A stretch of 64,000 nucleotides of DNA from Leuctra nigra (GCA_934045905.1 OW203762.1:38789702-38853701); one strand, 5' to 3'; numbered from the stretch's first letter, positions 22,654-36,228 are shown. Made by a program: numbers and translations. Notes: a model not told the origin generated them from the sequence alone.

Positions 22654-24619
22654 ATAATATATCAATGTACTACTTGGATAAAATATATTCTGTTATATCG
22701 TCAATTTTCCACGACCAATACTCTGCTGAGTGTGAGATAATGTAAATTTGTAATTTTGGACATCCTCATTGTAAGTTTAATTCTTGTGAGAGAAATTGTT
22801 CGCCCAAAAGCATCAATTGGTGACACGGAAAGCTCTGCGGAGAAGATAAGCACACACTGTAAAGACGAATAACCGACATGACGACTCCGATGTAAAGTAA
22901 AAATTAACGAAGCAAGACAATTGTATTCGTGACTAACCCGCAGACTTCTGTAGAGGAACATCGAGTTGTGTCCCTTGAAAACCTTAAAGAAATTGTCAAC
23001 TGATGTTTAATTAAGATAACGAAACGATAACAAAAGACTGGCTTATATCTCGTTATTCCATTTAGTGGGCGGCTTTTCTTGCACAATACCACCTCAAACT
23101 TTTGTGCAAAGGGAACGTTTTGAGCCTCTTTCGTTCAAAATGTTTTTGGGGAGTAAATTCTTTTTATACTCTTTGAGAAAGACTTCATCATGGTACGGCT
23201 CGTGCTAATTATCACAATTAGACAATAGAAATTGGTTTATACAATGCGGGTGCACTCGTCACGAAACGAGTAAAGAAATCGATAACCAAATTAACGAACA
23301 AAATAGGATGAAAAAGGCCTGCCAGCAGAATATATATTTATCAAGTAAATTGAGCATAAATCATGCTACGCGTAATATGCGATGAACAACCTTGTTTTAC
23401 TAAGCGCTGAAACGTAAAGTCGTTTGGTACAAGTTATGTTTATCCAGGAAAATACAGCACCTTCACCACAGTTTTTATATTAGGTCGATGCAGTTGCCCT
23501 AAGACATTTTATATAAAATCAACAAATATTCATTCATTAATAAGTTTAGAAGTAATTTTTATTATTTTAACTGTTGCGTAAACTTAGCAGAATCAAATGT
23601 CATAAGTTTTCTTACATTTAATATAGAACATTGAACATTTCGTTCAATGCAATTTGTAATGATAACTAGTAGGTGCATAATTATTTTAATGAATATAATG
23701 AGCATTTGATGTTCATTGTTATGAAATCTTGAATCTTGAATCTTGAACAGATTTCTCCATATTTCATAATATTCATATCCAATAAACTTTGCTTTCAGCG
23801 AGGTAATCATGAATGTTTCGTCTCGAATCGCGAAATATTGACGCCCGATGCGACGCTCAGAAACAGCACCCGGCGTGCGTCCCGACGTCTGGCCGACGCC
23901 GTAATGACTTCTTCACTAGATATCTAGTTCCGAGACGCTCCACCAGGTGAAGATGCTGCACAGGACCAAATATTCGACCAATCAGAATCAACTTCTTCGC
24001 AGAGTGGGCGTATCCTGGGGGAGGGGTTAAGACATATTTGAGATCGAAGCGCAAGACATCATTCCGTCTATTCTCTTCACACACCCTTATATACTAGACA
24101 TCCACTTCCTAAGGCTATGCTTGTTTTAATTATGAGACAAAGCCCACAATTAAGCGATGGTAATGTTAAGAATATTTTATAACTCAGTCGTATCATGATC
24201 TCAGTATACAAAAGAAAAATTCCCTTGGATCAAAGAAAATGTTTTTTAACCAAGACGAGCTTAATTAAAGAAAACCAGACATTTAAGTAGTTTTTATATC
24301 GCCAATAGAAAGAATTCAACTTCGTTCATTTTAAATATAATCGCACTGAGAGAATTATGTTATTTATACAGGTGGAGGAGCCGTGTTTATGCTACAAAAC
24401 TTATCTGTATTTCTCTTGCTTCATTCCCTTTGAATAAATATAATTATTGATTTTTACAAACTACTATAGACTAAAGTTTGTCTTAATGTAATTGCAAAAT
24501 ACAATTATACAACGAAGCAAGTTGACTCAGGTTGTCTAGATTTTCACTCAATGTATTCCGAGTTCAATTACTAAAACAGTCCAGCCTCCTTCCCACCGTC
24601 CATCCTTACCTATTCTACA
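22654..24619. other. AT-rich non-coding stretch
   Basis: No gene is recognised. A GC-richer patch at about 23840-24020 includes GACGTCTGGCCGACGCCG. Three consecutive copies of TGAATCT/TTGAATC lie near 23728-23750. Confidence 0.45.
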
Positions 24620-24682
24620 ACATCATTCATCTGTCGCCATTAAAATAGTTGTAGAGCAGTGCATCTTTAAACACCACTAAAA
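24620..24682 (+). repeat. SINE-like tail relic, copy 2
   Basis: A diverged partner of 20479-20565: CATTCATCTGTCGCCATTAA, then TAGAGCAGTGC and TTAAACACCACTAAAA. Confidence 0.45.
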
Positions 24683-24846
24683 TTAAAAGCAATTAAACAT
24701 TGCATAACTCATGAGAGTTACAAGCACATCTTCTTGCCGCTTGTTTAGTGTAATTTAAGTCCTTGTATTTGTCCATCTTGAACGCAGTGTTGGTCACAGC
24801 ATAACAATGGCTGGCTCCCTCTGGAATTTAATTTCTTAACATACAC

Positions 24847-25000
24847 GATGCGCCAAGTATTTTTTGATTTAAAAATAAAGTTTTTACTTTGCCCATTTTT
24901 TGATATCTCTACTTTTCAGTGCTGAATTTGTAGATTTCTTTAATTGTATTTGGTTGAAGAGACTTGCCTAGTATTTTTACACAGAGTGTTATTTATAGGG
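24847..25000 (+). repeat. Single diverged unit of the 13946-14340 foldback family
   Basis: It begins CGATGCGCCAAGTAT, passes through TTTTTTGATATC, CTACTTTTCAGTGCTGAATT and GTTGAAGAGACTTG, and ends CACAGAGTGTTATTTATAGG. It aligns over its length to the right arm at 14184-14340 with scattered changes. It is a solitary unit, not an inverted dimer. Confidence 0.8.
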
Positions 25001-25802
25001 ATTTCTTAATAATTTAAACTTGTTTGTATCCAAAAGTTGAATTTCTAAGCGATTTATAAATAATGTAATTGATATCTACAAATTTCATTATTTTAAATGA
25101 GATGTCTATTTTATTTGAGCTCCGACTTTAGCACTCTTATTGCTCTTAGAAGAAACTACAAATGTCAATAATTATTGCGTTATGAACAAGTTCTAAAAAC
25201 AAAGATATTGTTTCAATATCATATTATAACCTATCTTCATCGGTATCAAAACTTTATGACTCACCGAAAGAAGATAATAAAGTTTGAAAGTTTTCTAAGA
25301 TACACTAGATAAAAGTTATAGGAAAGGTAAAGTAAAGCAAGACTATGACAATGAAGACGCAATATTTACCGGAAGCTTGCTCTCTAGTAGCCGAGATCAC
25401 GGGGTGATTTCCTGTGCACCGGAAACGCGACTGACGACAAATTCGGGATCACAGGAGCGTGTCCCTCCAGGAAATTGTCTGGATCTCTCGATGCACCTCG
25501 AACATTCCTCAACAAGTCCAGATAATTGAACATTTCTTGCCTGCTAGTAATTGGCATTTGCGAAGGGCAAGGAATTTACTAACGTTCTGTGAAAGCTGTA
25601 AATAAAAAGGTTCTAACCGGCCCAGATATAAACCCTAGTCCTTAGAATGCCGGCCCATGTTTGATTAGCTAAATCCTTGTTGGAATCCTGGACGGAGCAA
25701 AAACAAATTTACTTTGAAGAATTCACATGGAGTCCTAAACGACCCACTATGAACAACTAAAATAATGTAGCTTTTAATTATACTAGGAAAACGCTCTGAG
25801 TA
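25001..25802. other. Non-coding spacer
   Basis: No gene or repeat is recognised. Confidence 0.45.
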
Positions 25803-26685
25803 ACGCGTTGATGAGCGAGCACGGATACGGCGCAATACCTCGAACCGAAATTCTGTTTATCGAAAATTTCCTTAAAAGCCAATAATTCTTGAATTTCGTC
25901 ACAGACTTGTATGAAAATCTCCAACAATTCCTAAAATATTGGTCTCAATAACCACGCAAAGTTTTAAGTTGATCGATTGAACCTTTATGATTGAACGATT
26001 CCTTGTTAATTAACAAAAATCACAGGATCGCGTTCATAAAATATTTAAACGGTCATATCAGTTTCATAATAATATACGTTTGAAAGTTTCTGCTCTAACA
26101 ACCTTGAAGTGAAGATTCGAAGATGCCGTGAAATGTGAAATTCGAGAAATATGACAGCCAACACGCAAAATATCCGTAAACTGTCAATAACTGTTGAATT
26201 TAAACACAGTTTAGTCTGAAAATTGTCAAAAATACAGATAATGTTGGACCCGATGACCATGCAAATTTTTAAGTTGATCGGTCAAACGGTTCTGGTTTAA
26301 ATTTTAAAAAGCACATGAAATATTTTTTTAAATTTTAACCAATGGGACGATTTGGCTGAAAATTTGTAAAATAAGAGACAATGTTGGTCTTAATGACCAT
26401 GCAAAATATAAGGTTGATCACATTTGTCGAAGACCATTTTCATTTTTCAGCCTATCAGGAGATGTTTATTTAAATTTTAACCAATTGATAGATTTCAACA
26501 AAAATTTAAGTCAGCAAACAGAGAAGGTTGTCTTTACATGTGTGCAAAATTTCAGGTCGATCGGTGAAACGGTGCGATTTCTATTGCTCCATTTAGCATC
26601 CAAAAACAAAACAAAAAAAAAACAGAGGTCCGTGTCAAACGAGTCAAAAGGAGACGCTCGCTTCGCTCGCTCAATTATATTATCT
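25803..26685 (+). repeat. Dispersed repeat family A, copy 2 (longest)
   Basis: It opens GCGTTGATGAGCGAGC and ends CGCTCGCTTCGCTCGCTCAA. At least four internal units carry ACCACGCAAAGTTTTAAG, GACCATGCAAATTTTTAAG, GACCATGCAAAATATAAG and TGTGCAAAATTTCAGGTCG, each followed by a GATCG/GTTGATC core, at about 140-150 bp or larger spacing. It matches 2222-2835; the body of the copy has no long open frame. Confidence 0.75.
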
Positions 26686-28900
26686 AAAATTTTATATTCT
26701 ACACTTTATACCTGTATTCATGACAAGAATCATCATCATAATATCAGATAAATAGAAATTATTATCATAAGTGATGTTTGCCCCAACATTGTTTCGCGCA
26801 TATTGGTGGAGGTGCCAGTAACCTGATGCAGCACACAACACAGTCATGTGTTGCGGGTTGCGTTCAGGAGTCAGCACTCTACCTCAATCGTTGGAATCTT
26901 GCATTTCGCTTCAAAAATGAAAATGCATTCTCGGTAAAGCTGACCTTTCTTCGAATAGAGAAAAAGTGTTATTTAATTTAAATACTTGACATTCAACAAG
27001 AGGTAGACCGCCATCGATATCAAATACCGAAACACAAAATCCTCTTTACCCTTCACCACGTGTCTCTCTGTCAAAGAGATCAATCTCTTTCCCGAGTTAT
27101 ATCACGGTATCTCGTGTCGCTTTGAACATGAGAGAAAACAATGACATGCAATTCTTTGAAATCAAAACGTGTCTATTTCTATTCCATTTCATGTTACATA
27201 AAAAAGCATGCTGGAAAACAGTTTCGCGCCGGTGACATTCCGCAAGCTCTTTGGTTCTTCACGTTTTCGGTTAGGGAATTCTCGTCAATCTTGTGGCCGG
27301 ATGTCGCACACACGGCATCCGCGTTTTCCCTCTTCTTTTGACGGCTTCAAAGTCTCTGCATAGTTTGCTGCGTGGTCAGCCCCCCCCCCTTCCCCCCCGG
27401 AGCCCGCATAGCACGGCGCTCTGTCAGTGCACCCTGACCGTTCTGTCCCCCTTGGGCGGTGTTGCAAGCTTGCTTTGTATCGTCGGCATTCGCTTCTCCG
27501 CTCAATCGCAACCGAGGACGACGATTGCAACGTCGCTGAGTAGTCTACCTTGTGGTTAACTCGCTTTCGAGGAAAACTATGTTAATTAGCGCTAACTGAT
27601 TGCTGAAGTTCAATTGAGATCTTTGAGTTAGGAATCAGAGCTCCTGTTTAATATACGATTAATTAGATGCAGGTGGTGTGGATTCGCCGCGGGTCATTTC
27701 ATTGTCTAGCATTTTATTTGACTACAAGAATAACGCATTCCAAATAATTTTTAACAAACAAATTACTAATACAACAGCAGTAATTAGTGTGGCGTATTCA
27801 TATTTAATTTCAATCGTTTTTGACGGTATTATTTTAAATTAATAATATAAAAATGAGTAGAAGATTCGTTTCTAAAAATATTATTATATTCCAGCGATTT
27901 TTAATAATATATGTATTGAAACTACTGGTTCAATATTTGGAACTGAAGACGTCAAATTAATTATCTACCAGAATATTTGGATTCGGTATAGTTTTACAAT
28001 GTCCGATGGTGTTATCGGCAGGACAAAGTGGTGATTACCATGGCAACAGCCAATAAGCACGCACAGCCAAATACTTATTTAACCTGGCGATAGAAGCCGA
28101 GAACTTATCAGGATATTTGTCATACCGAGTTAACAACAAAGTTAGCTAATTTACAAACTAAGCTGAAAACTTGTTGTTAATTTACTTATGGGCGAACATG
28201 AATTGAATCAGGTATGAAAGCTATGTTTGAACTTTTACATTTGCGTGTGTTTAAATCGATGGATTTGTATGCAGTGACTGCAAAAATTGGTATGATATAT
28301 CCTGTCAAACATTTGTATTGATATGAGTAATCAATGATTTCCATTTGTGATATAGCACAATAACCTTCCCGAAAAAAAAGAAGCAGAACTATCCTCTATT
28401 TATTTTTGATATATTATTTAGAACAAAATGTATCATCCATTCAACACTGCCTTTGTAAAGTGTACGTATTTTAGTATGTATTTTTTACTCTCCGTCCACC
28501 GATTTGTATTCTATTGTTGATATAGTGTTATTTCACAGCGTGTTGAAATATTAGCTGGTGGACAAGTAATGTTACGTTATGACGCGGTGTATTTGTTGTT
28601 GGTGTTTAATAGTTCATTGTGATCGCTGGCCCGAGGGTGGAAAATAATGTCCGACCCGAGTTGAATAGAATAGGCAATGGATTGTTCCTGATGCTGTGTG
28701 CAATACATCGGAGACCTGCAGGGAAGTCTACACTGAAGGGGCGTGTTAATGATAGAGATCCTGAAATCATAGCTCGGAGGTCAATTGAGATGTCTCGGTA
28801 GATGTAAGTTTAATTATGATATTTACAAACGACGTTGTCTATCGGATTTGTTTTATTTCGTACTAAATAGCTCAATTTACTTAACAATCTCATGAAGTCT
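26686..28900. other. AT-rich stretch with a GC-rich island at 27285-27560
   Basis: The island has CCCCCCCCC and CCCCCCC runs and open frames on both strands without any recognisable family. It could be a promoter-type island. A TGTGTTGCGGGTTGCGTTCAG word near 26850 repeats one near 10978. The rest is featureless. Confidence 0.4.
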
Positions 28901-29144
28901 GTACCGCAGAAGCAGAAGGCTGGGAGTCAATTTCAGCGGTTCTTGAGGTGAGCTCAAAAACAATAAGTGTCTACCTTCGTCCTAACTTATTTATAGCGTT
29001 GAATCAGTCATGTGGTAAGAGAATAGTTAAATGTTAACTGTGTTTGTAAACTTCAGATAATTTACAATAGATAATTATTAGTTAATTCCAAATGTGCGCA
29101 ACAAAAATCGAGAATACGGACTTTGGGCTTTCTGCTTCTTATAT
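28901..29144 (+). mobile_element. MITE family M, copy 3 (most diverged)
   Basis: The ends are CAGAAGCAGAAGGCTGGGAG and, complemented, AAGAAGCAGAAAGCCCAAAG. The interior GTGGTAAGAGAATAGTTAAA and TGTTAACTGTG correspond to GTAAGAGAATACTTCAATAT in copies 1 and 2. The orientation is the same as copy 1. Confidence 0.6.
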
Positions 29145-31133
29145 ACACTGAAGTGTACAATTGTAAAGAGTCCAACATTAGGAGAAAAAAGTATTTAGTA
29201 CTGAGTATACATATGATATAATCAGCTATATATTCGAGACAGACAATTGAATGTAAAAACTGAATATAATTGAACACTGTTAGGCCAATTGAATTACTGC
29301 TATTGTGTACTCACAATATATAACTTTGTTATATTATTTTTAGACTGATTGCTATCTAGCACACAACTACTACCCTTTCCTAGTGTCAGTCATCGTGCTA
29401 ATTATTTTAATGTGATCTTTATTTAGTTCATTACAAACTGCATTACAAAGGTAGCGTACTGCGTTCTTGAAGAATTGAACAATAAAAATCTTTGTCTGTC
29501 ATTTTCTACCAAGAACTTGTTTCTCTTAAACATTTCTGAGTGATCCTTAAAGCGAAGTCGAGGAAAATAACGAACGCCGTCACATCATTTTCTATGCATG
29601 AAGTCGCATGTAGCAATATTTCTTAGAATTGTATTATTTCTTTGAGAACAATAAGTATGTCATTACGAAGGTAATGACTCGTCATAACGGCCTCCCTGAA
29701 TTGTGATTATGTTCATTTGTATAAACTGTTAAATTAGCTTTTGAACTATTTATCCAGGCAAAGTTTGCCACACCGGATTATGCTAATTATAATACGTATC
29801 GCTGTTTTTCAACTAATGAAGATTATTGTAGATGTTGGTTTAGAACTCGTATGGATGAATGGTATGGGTTATAATTAGTAAGGAACCACCAGCATTTGCT
29901 TCTCGTCTGAATAAAACAACGAGTTTCTCAGTCATGGAAGGTTGACTGAGGGAAGCGTAACCGTCACTTCAGAGAAAAACCTGAGCGTTACTTCCGGAGT
30001 AAACTTACTCTTTGCTAATTAATAAACATTCCAGTTTTCTGCAAAGCAAATCACCCAAATGCGTTTTTTAATAAGGTCACATAGCATACTGCACGATGAA
30101 TTATTAATTAAAAGTATGGAAATTAATTGCTTAGTTTTCCAGGTAAATATAATGCATACAATGTATTCATTCGGGTCCATAACTGAAATGAAATGAGTTT
30201 ACCATCAGCATGTGTTCAATCGCCGTGTTCTAACTAGGCGGATAATTAATACGTTGAAAGTTTTAAATGACACCCAAACTTGACAATGGATCTGAGAAGA
30301 ATTCAAACGAACATTGACATATACGTACTACATTCTGGACTGGTCTATAAATAATTGGAAATGGTTGAATGACACGTGTACTACTCCACAAACTTATTTA
30401 CGGAAGTAGTATCTATAGGCCTACTTGATTGGCAAGGAGGATGAATGAAGAAGGCAAAAGTTTAGAAAGAAATAATTTGTTGCATCATTATAAAAATATG
30501 AACTTTTTCCAAAGTAAATGTTCGATTCTACAATAATATATCTTTTCAAATTACCCGAAAAGTTTCGTTATTATATACCTAATTTGTTCAGAGAGCCTAT
30601 ATTCTGGGTTTGTGCCCACTCCTTATATTTGCCGTGGAACGTTGCGTGGGAAGCTATCACAAGGATTTCGAGTGGCAATAATCTGCTCCATCCGCTTGTA
30701 TCAAGTGGTGGTATAAAGATACTTCAGTGTAGAGAAATCAGTTGACTATTGTTTTTACCAATTTACTTAGTTTCATAATATTCTTTAAATTTACTTTTAC
30801 TTAAATAAAAGTTTAACCACGAAAAATCAAATTTACCTTATTGACAATTAGCATGAAAATAATGTTTAAATAAAGTGTAAAACTCTTATAACTTTTAGTT
30901 CATTGTTGTCAGATTGTTACTTTATTTTCTTGCAAGGATGGAATATTCCTTATATTTTTTGACTTACAATAAAAATAAAAATAATTAATTGTGAAAATAA
31001 GTTCTAAATAGTTAAGACGTTTCTTTGAATCCTATTTCCAGCATTTTTTGTAAGATCAGAAGAAGATTATAAGATGAATAAACAGTATGATTTCATGATG
31101 CCTAGGGAAAAGTAGTTTGAAGAAACATTCGGT
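29145..31133. other. AT-rich non-coding stretch
   Basis: No credible gene was found. At 30136 TTAGTTTTCCAG is followed by GTAAATA, a weak splice-like junction that I do not call. Confidence 0.45.
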
Positions 31134-31164
31134 TGACTTGGCTGAGTGATGCGACCGCTCCACT
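31134..31164 (+). repeat. tRNA-like SINE fragment, pair member 2
   Basis: GACTTGGCTGAGTGATGCG followed by ACCGCTCCACTA. It matches 16347-16377 at 28 of 31 positions. Confidence 0.5.
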
Positions 31165-31729
31165 AACACTTCAAATAAGTAATTCGATAAAAATAATAGT
31201 CAACTCATATCTTCCACTGAAGTTCTTTGCATCACCACTTGAATGAGTCGAAACAACAGGTTATTGCCACTCAAGTTCTTGTCTATTCCTTCCATGCAAT
31301 GTTTCAACTTTCAGTAAGTACGTAGGGTGCCTACATACTGCTATATATTAATATAAACTTATAGAAATTTTTCAATTCAATTATAACTTTTTCATCCCTG
31401 CCGTTAATTTTTGGACAAATTGTCTATAGGTATACACTATGCATTAAAAAAATTAAGTCCTCCAAGTTTCAAAACAACTTGTATCTCGAGGTCCTAAACC
31501 ACGTGTTAGCTTCTACCAAAACCCCGCGTCCTTCTCTCTCACAAAATATAATTGGAATAATTTGAGCCTCGTTCCATCTTTGTTGTTTCAGTCGTATGGG
31601 GCAGTTAGTTGGATTGCCTCGCTAGATATTATTATTGCTAGAGACTAACGGTACGTTGTATTTGTCAAAGTATGGACTTGTGCGCGCTCCGGGCAGATTA
31701 CAGTGGCTTTATCATCGAGGAGGTTTGCA

Positions 31730-31842
31730 GGGGGGGGGGGGGGGGGCAGCCATGTGTAAAATAGGGTGGTTTCCGCGGGACGGACCCCAGAGATCAATCC
31801 TCTATTTGCACAGTCACTGTGTGCCCCCCCCCCCCCCCCCCC
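31730..31842. repeat. Opposed G17 and C20 homopolymers
   Basis: Seventeen G at 31730-31746 and twenty C at 31823-31842 are separated by 76 bp. The two runs can pair as a G:C stem or form G-quadruplex and i-motif structures. The frame running through both would encode glycine and proline runs and is unlikely to be a protein. Confidence 0.85.
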
Positions 31843-32744
31843 TCACGCCGCAACTCTCGGCATTATACAATAGTGGTATTCGTCTCATAGAGCGTGAACA
31901 ACAGGGATCTGAGTCCAAAGGTTTCACGCCGATTGTTTTAGAGTGGATCGTCAAATAATATGTCAGATGTTAATAATAGAACATCTGATGATTAACAAAT
32001 CCTTTCTTGTTTGTCCGCAGAAATTTTGAACGATCTAAATTATTAAGAAAATCTCATTAACTTTTATAGATTATGTTTCAAAGCTTAATAATTCGTCCAC
32101 TTTTCTGAAAACTCGATCACGTATAAAGATCAATTACTTTAATTCGTAGTAATAATGATACAATTTGTAGAAATACAAACTGGTACTCTGCATACAGTTG
32201 TAATCCGACAGCTGATGAAATGTTACTCCCGCAAAGTTCATGTTTTGATGTCGAGGCTGGCATCCTCCACCATTCAGCTGGACTAATTGAATAATTACAA
32301 TTACACATCGATCAGATACACTGGTTTTTATAATCGTTTCCGTTTGGTTTCCCATGTCTTGATGATTAGTGAACGAGCTGTCATCCCCCCCCCCCCACAT
32401 CTCCACCCCTAACTCTTTATATATATATCTTGTGATATCATCACATCTGGACTTAATGGCGAGGACTATCAGAGGCCGTATTCTTGAACTTTTAAATTCC
32501 CAATTATGATGGAATCTGATTCGGTGCAATGTTAATCCTTATGGCCGTGACCGGATTCCATCAGGAATGGAATTGGGAAAACGTTCTAGAATACGCCTCC
32601 AGTTGTTAATTTGAACATTTTTATTTAAAATCGGAATAATGATTTTTGATCTGGATGAAAACAGGAGTAACTCAGCACTGCTGGTGAGCGAGCTACAAAC
32701 GGAATGTTTTAGTATTATGTATATGAAATGTGTTGACACCTAAC

Positions 32745-32985
32745 GGCTGGTGTACTGGACAGCACGGTTCTCGATATTTCACCGAGGATAAGCAACATCA
32801 AGCTGGGTCTGTACTTGGACGGGTGACCGTTCAAGTCTAGACCGGCAGTTGCTGCCGTTGGGCCAGAGAGACTGGGGCGGTTGTGGGTTGGTGTAACGAC
32901 ACCCCTCCACCTGATATCAGTCTCTGGACGGGCGTTACACCGTCCTTAGGATGGGACGTAAAGCCAGCTTTGCGCAGGGAGCTAA
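32745..32985 (+). mobile_element. 5S rRNA-derived SINE or 5S pseudogene
   Basis: CACGGTTCTCG, then ATAAGCAACATCAAGC, GTACTTGGACGGGTGACCG and a GACCGGCAG end follow the 5S rRNA order, including the internal promoter (box C region TACTTGGACGGGTGACC). The sequence is too diverged to be a working 5S gene. It runs into an unrelated tail with GGCGTTACACCGTCC and GGATGGGACGTAAAGCC, as expected of 5S-headed (SINE3-type) retroposons. Confidence 0.7.
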
Positions 32986-35900
32986 CGATCCACTTGCTTG
33001 AAATCTTGAGTTTGGAATTCTGAACAAACTTCACCCTCTACATATGGAGCTTCGTGTATGGAGTGAATGTTGTTAAGGCGCCATACAAAAATGAAATCTT
33101 CTCATAACGTATTTATTCGCATTTATAATTACTGTTAACAGCAATGCAGTTGCATGTTGTTCCTACTTTCTCTTACAAAATCCGCAGCGTCGAAATTCAA
33201 AAACAATTCCCACCAAAAAACACGAATTTTTCCAATAACTTTCAATCACTTTCACTTTCTAATTATCTCGCTATTGATTACGCAAATACGTCATCGCAAT
33301 CTTGAATCTCGCTGTCCTTCTCCCAACATCGCGTTTGTTAAACGGCCTACTTTGATTCGTGGATTAATCACCACTCTAGCGGACTGCGCTAGTACTGATA
33401 AGCAATGAAGTATTATACCACGGTTACCCTACCTCGGTGCTCTGCCACGTTATAAATACAGAGTTTTCGGTCGGCCGCGACTTTCCCCGTGTTGTATTAT
33501 ACCACAGTTGTAGAGTGTGAAGCTATGGATTTATGAGCAGTACTGTTCAAACATAATTACCTCGTCCCTAGGGGAAGAACAACCTCAGCATTATATTGCT
33601 CGGCATTCAGGCGCTTGGCAGTGTTGATGGCTGGCCTAATGTCATCTTGGAGGTAGTGAGCAGGTAAATCAAAGGTGTGGCTACGTAGACGCATATTCCA
33701 ACGCCATCAATTAGTTCTAGGGACCTATTTTAATCTTGGAAGATGGATGTTAGTTGGTGTTTACTCCGTGCTAAAGACATTGCTTAAACAGTTGGATTTA
33801 TGATACTTTTTCAGGATTTGCATAATATTCTATGTAATTACACTTTCTAAATTGGGTTAGTTAGTTAATACCAAAAATGGATATTTAAATTGAATTTAAA
33901 TCTCTGGAACTAGCTTTGCAGTAATTCTGAATCATGTTTTTAGCTCAATAATTCTATGTATGTTGCAAAGTAATTCACTATTCGCGTATATCATAAGAAT
34001 ACTAAAACAACCACACTGACATCTTCCCAAGATCGACAATTCTAAGCAATTTCAGTCAGGTATGTAACGTTGGCTCCTGAGTTCTACATTTGTTGCTTTC
34101 TACGAAATTTTTGTAAGTAAGTCAATCTGGATCTGTCTCCAGAATTGAGAAACTAATGCCAGGCTGACTGAAGGTGTATTGTGAAAACAACAAGATAGAT
34201 ACTCTGGGGAGTCGAAGAGGGGAAGGGGGAAATAATTATAAACTTTGTGCTAATCTATCAAGTTGTTGGTAGCATTGTCTTGCAGTGATGTTTCGTGGTT
34301 TGGGGCCTGGGATTAGGAATGAACTCTCGTGATTTCAACTCAGATAGAATTCGCAAGGCAGAGTTACACTTGGGAAATTAATTGCGTTGAAACTACAATT
34401 AAGATTTGTCGAAGCAGTGATAAAAGACTAAAGAAAACGGCCTGTAGCTCATATGAAATGTGTCCCATATACCTAAGTATTTTATCTACATTGGCTGACA
34501 CTCAGTAACTCTCATACCTTGCTCGGTCGCATCACATCAAAATGCATGCAGTTTTAATTTTATAATTTTCGTCAAACCGGCGAAGAAATTACGACAGTAT
34601 TAGACATTAAAACATCTTCGACAATGTTTCATCCATCAGAGTTCTACACATCAACATACATAATGCAGTCTCTTACGTGATATTTGCATACAAGACAGAC
34701 GATTCCTTATAAACGCGTTGCTGCAAGCGTTTTTAATTAAATATCAGTTTAAAAATATTAATTTCTAATGAAGTACCCAACGCTGTTCATGTTGATGTGA
34801 GATCTAAAACAAAGCATAAATGTACAAGAGAATCAAGATAAAATGTTTAGTAGGTATAAGGTAAGTGAAGACAGGTTTTACAGCAACTATAAATGTTCGT
34901 TCTTACAACAGGTAATACATTATAATGAAATATATTCCTCGGGAGGGTTTGACGACGCTGTTAACGTCACCGAAGCTGTTGACATCTGAATGAGATGAAC
35001 TTCAGCGCCTCTACTGCAGTTACTGCAAAGCGAGGCGCACATTCAGATAGGATCCGTTGTTCTAATTATATTTCAGAACAACTCCAGTTCAACATGTCAA
35101 TGTATAAGACTTTAAAACGTGTAACAGTGTCTCTATCATTGAGAGAAAAATATGTAAAATTAAATAGGTACACTATTATTTATTTTTAAAATATAATGTC
35201 TCTTTGCTGGAACGCATTATTGCAGAAATGCAAAAATTCAATACACAAAGTTACATAGAAACGATGGTAAAACTACGTGATATCCAATCCCCTCAAACGA
35301 TTTAAGCTTTGCCTCTGGTGTCCTGTGAAAGGGTGACCGGGGTAGGGGGGGGGGGGGAGAGGCGGCTGAAAGCAGATTAATACTGCAATGCTACACACCT
35401 TGCATTAGCTCGGATTCAGTGTGAAATACAAACTAATAAACTACCCCCTCCCCTCACCCCGTCCCTCCCGCGCAGCTGGAACATCCCTTTGGTTACAATT
35501 TATAATGTGCTATGCATTTAAAGGTGGTTTCAGCGTTAGAATGGAACGACAGCTCAGGTCAGAGTGATTGACTTGATGTGAAACCGGAGAGACGATAAGC
35601 TGATAAAATGAACACGTGCCGGTGGCGGAATTCATGGCAACTACAGGATTTAATCAGCGACAGCAACGATCATGCCATAATGGTGTAATAGTTTATGATC
35701 GATCAATTAGGAAGTAATGCTATTGTAATTTTGTATACATTACCTACCTACCCATTGTTACTTTCCTATTGTTCGTTAATATAAACCATTCCATAACTTT
35801 TCTGCATAAAAATATATCTTCCTGACACTGCTACTAAACTAAATGCTTGTTTATCAGCTAATTCTGAGGAACCTCATTTTGTGCCAGGATAGCTTACATT

Positions 35901-36222
35901 CTACTTCACCCTTCGGAAATAAACGCTGCCGGAGTAACTTACATTCCACTTGATATATTCCACATTACATATGACATGCAATACAAATAGGTGCAGCCTA
36001 CAAGTCAGTATTAGGCCAGTGTCATACTGTGCTTTTCTGCCTCTGCGGCGAACAGGAGAGGTTTGAAAATTGCACGTGTTTAAATGAGAGTAACTACACC
36101 GGAGAATGTGACATCTCTCATTTGAAATAATGTGTTGGAAAATCAATCCGGTTTTACCGCAGCGGCAGAAACTTACAGTGTGACACCGACCTTGTGCATA
36201 ACTAAGCAGGTATAATTTGGTA
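32986..36222. other. AT-rich non-coding stretch
   Basis: A 12-bp direct repeat GTATTATACCAC at 33410-33421 and 33494-33505 flanks 72 bp that include TTATAAATACAG. There is a 13-base G tract at 35345-35357. No coding frame stands out. Confidence 0.45.
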
Positions 36223-36228
36223 TTTATT
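36223..36228 (-). terminator. AATAAA polyadenylation signal candidate
   Basis: AATAAA on the minus strand about 60 bases downstream of the stop at 36289. It supports a transcript ending here. Confidence 0.45.

Noticed and set aside
27285..27559. Opposed frames in the 27 kb GC island
   Set aside because: Both are rich in low-complexity residues driven by poly-C, with no family signal.
31635..31958. Open frame through the G17 and C20 runs
   Set aside because: It is low-complexity and would shift frame with every length change of the homopolymers.
32745..32860. Functional 5S rRNA gene
   Set aside because: Many differences from the conserved 5S core and no terminal stem.
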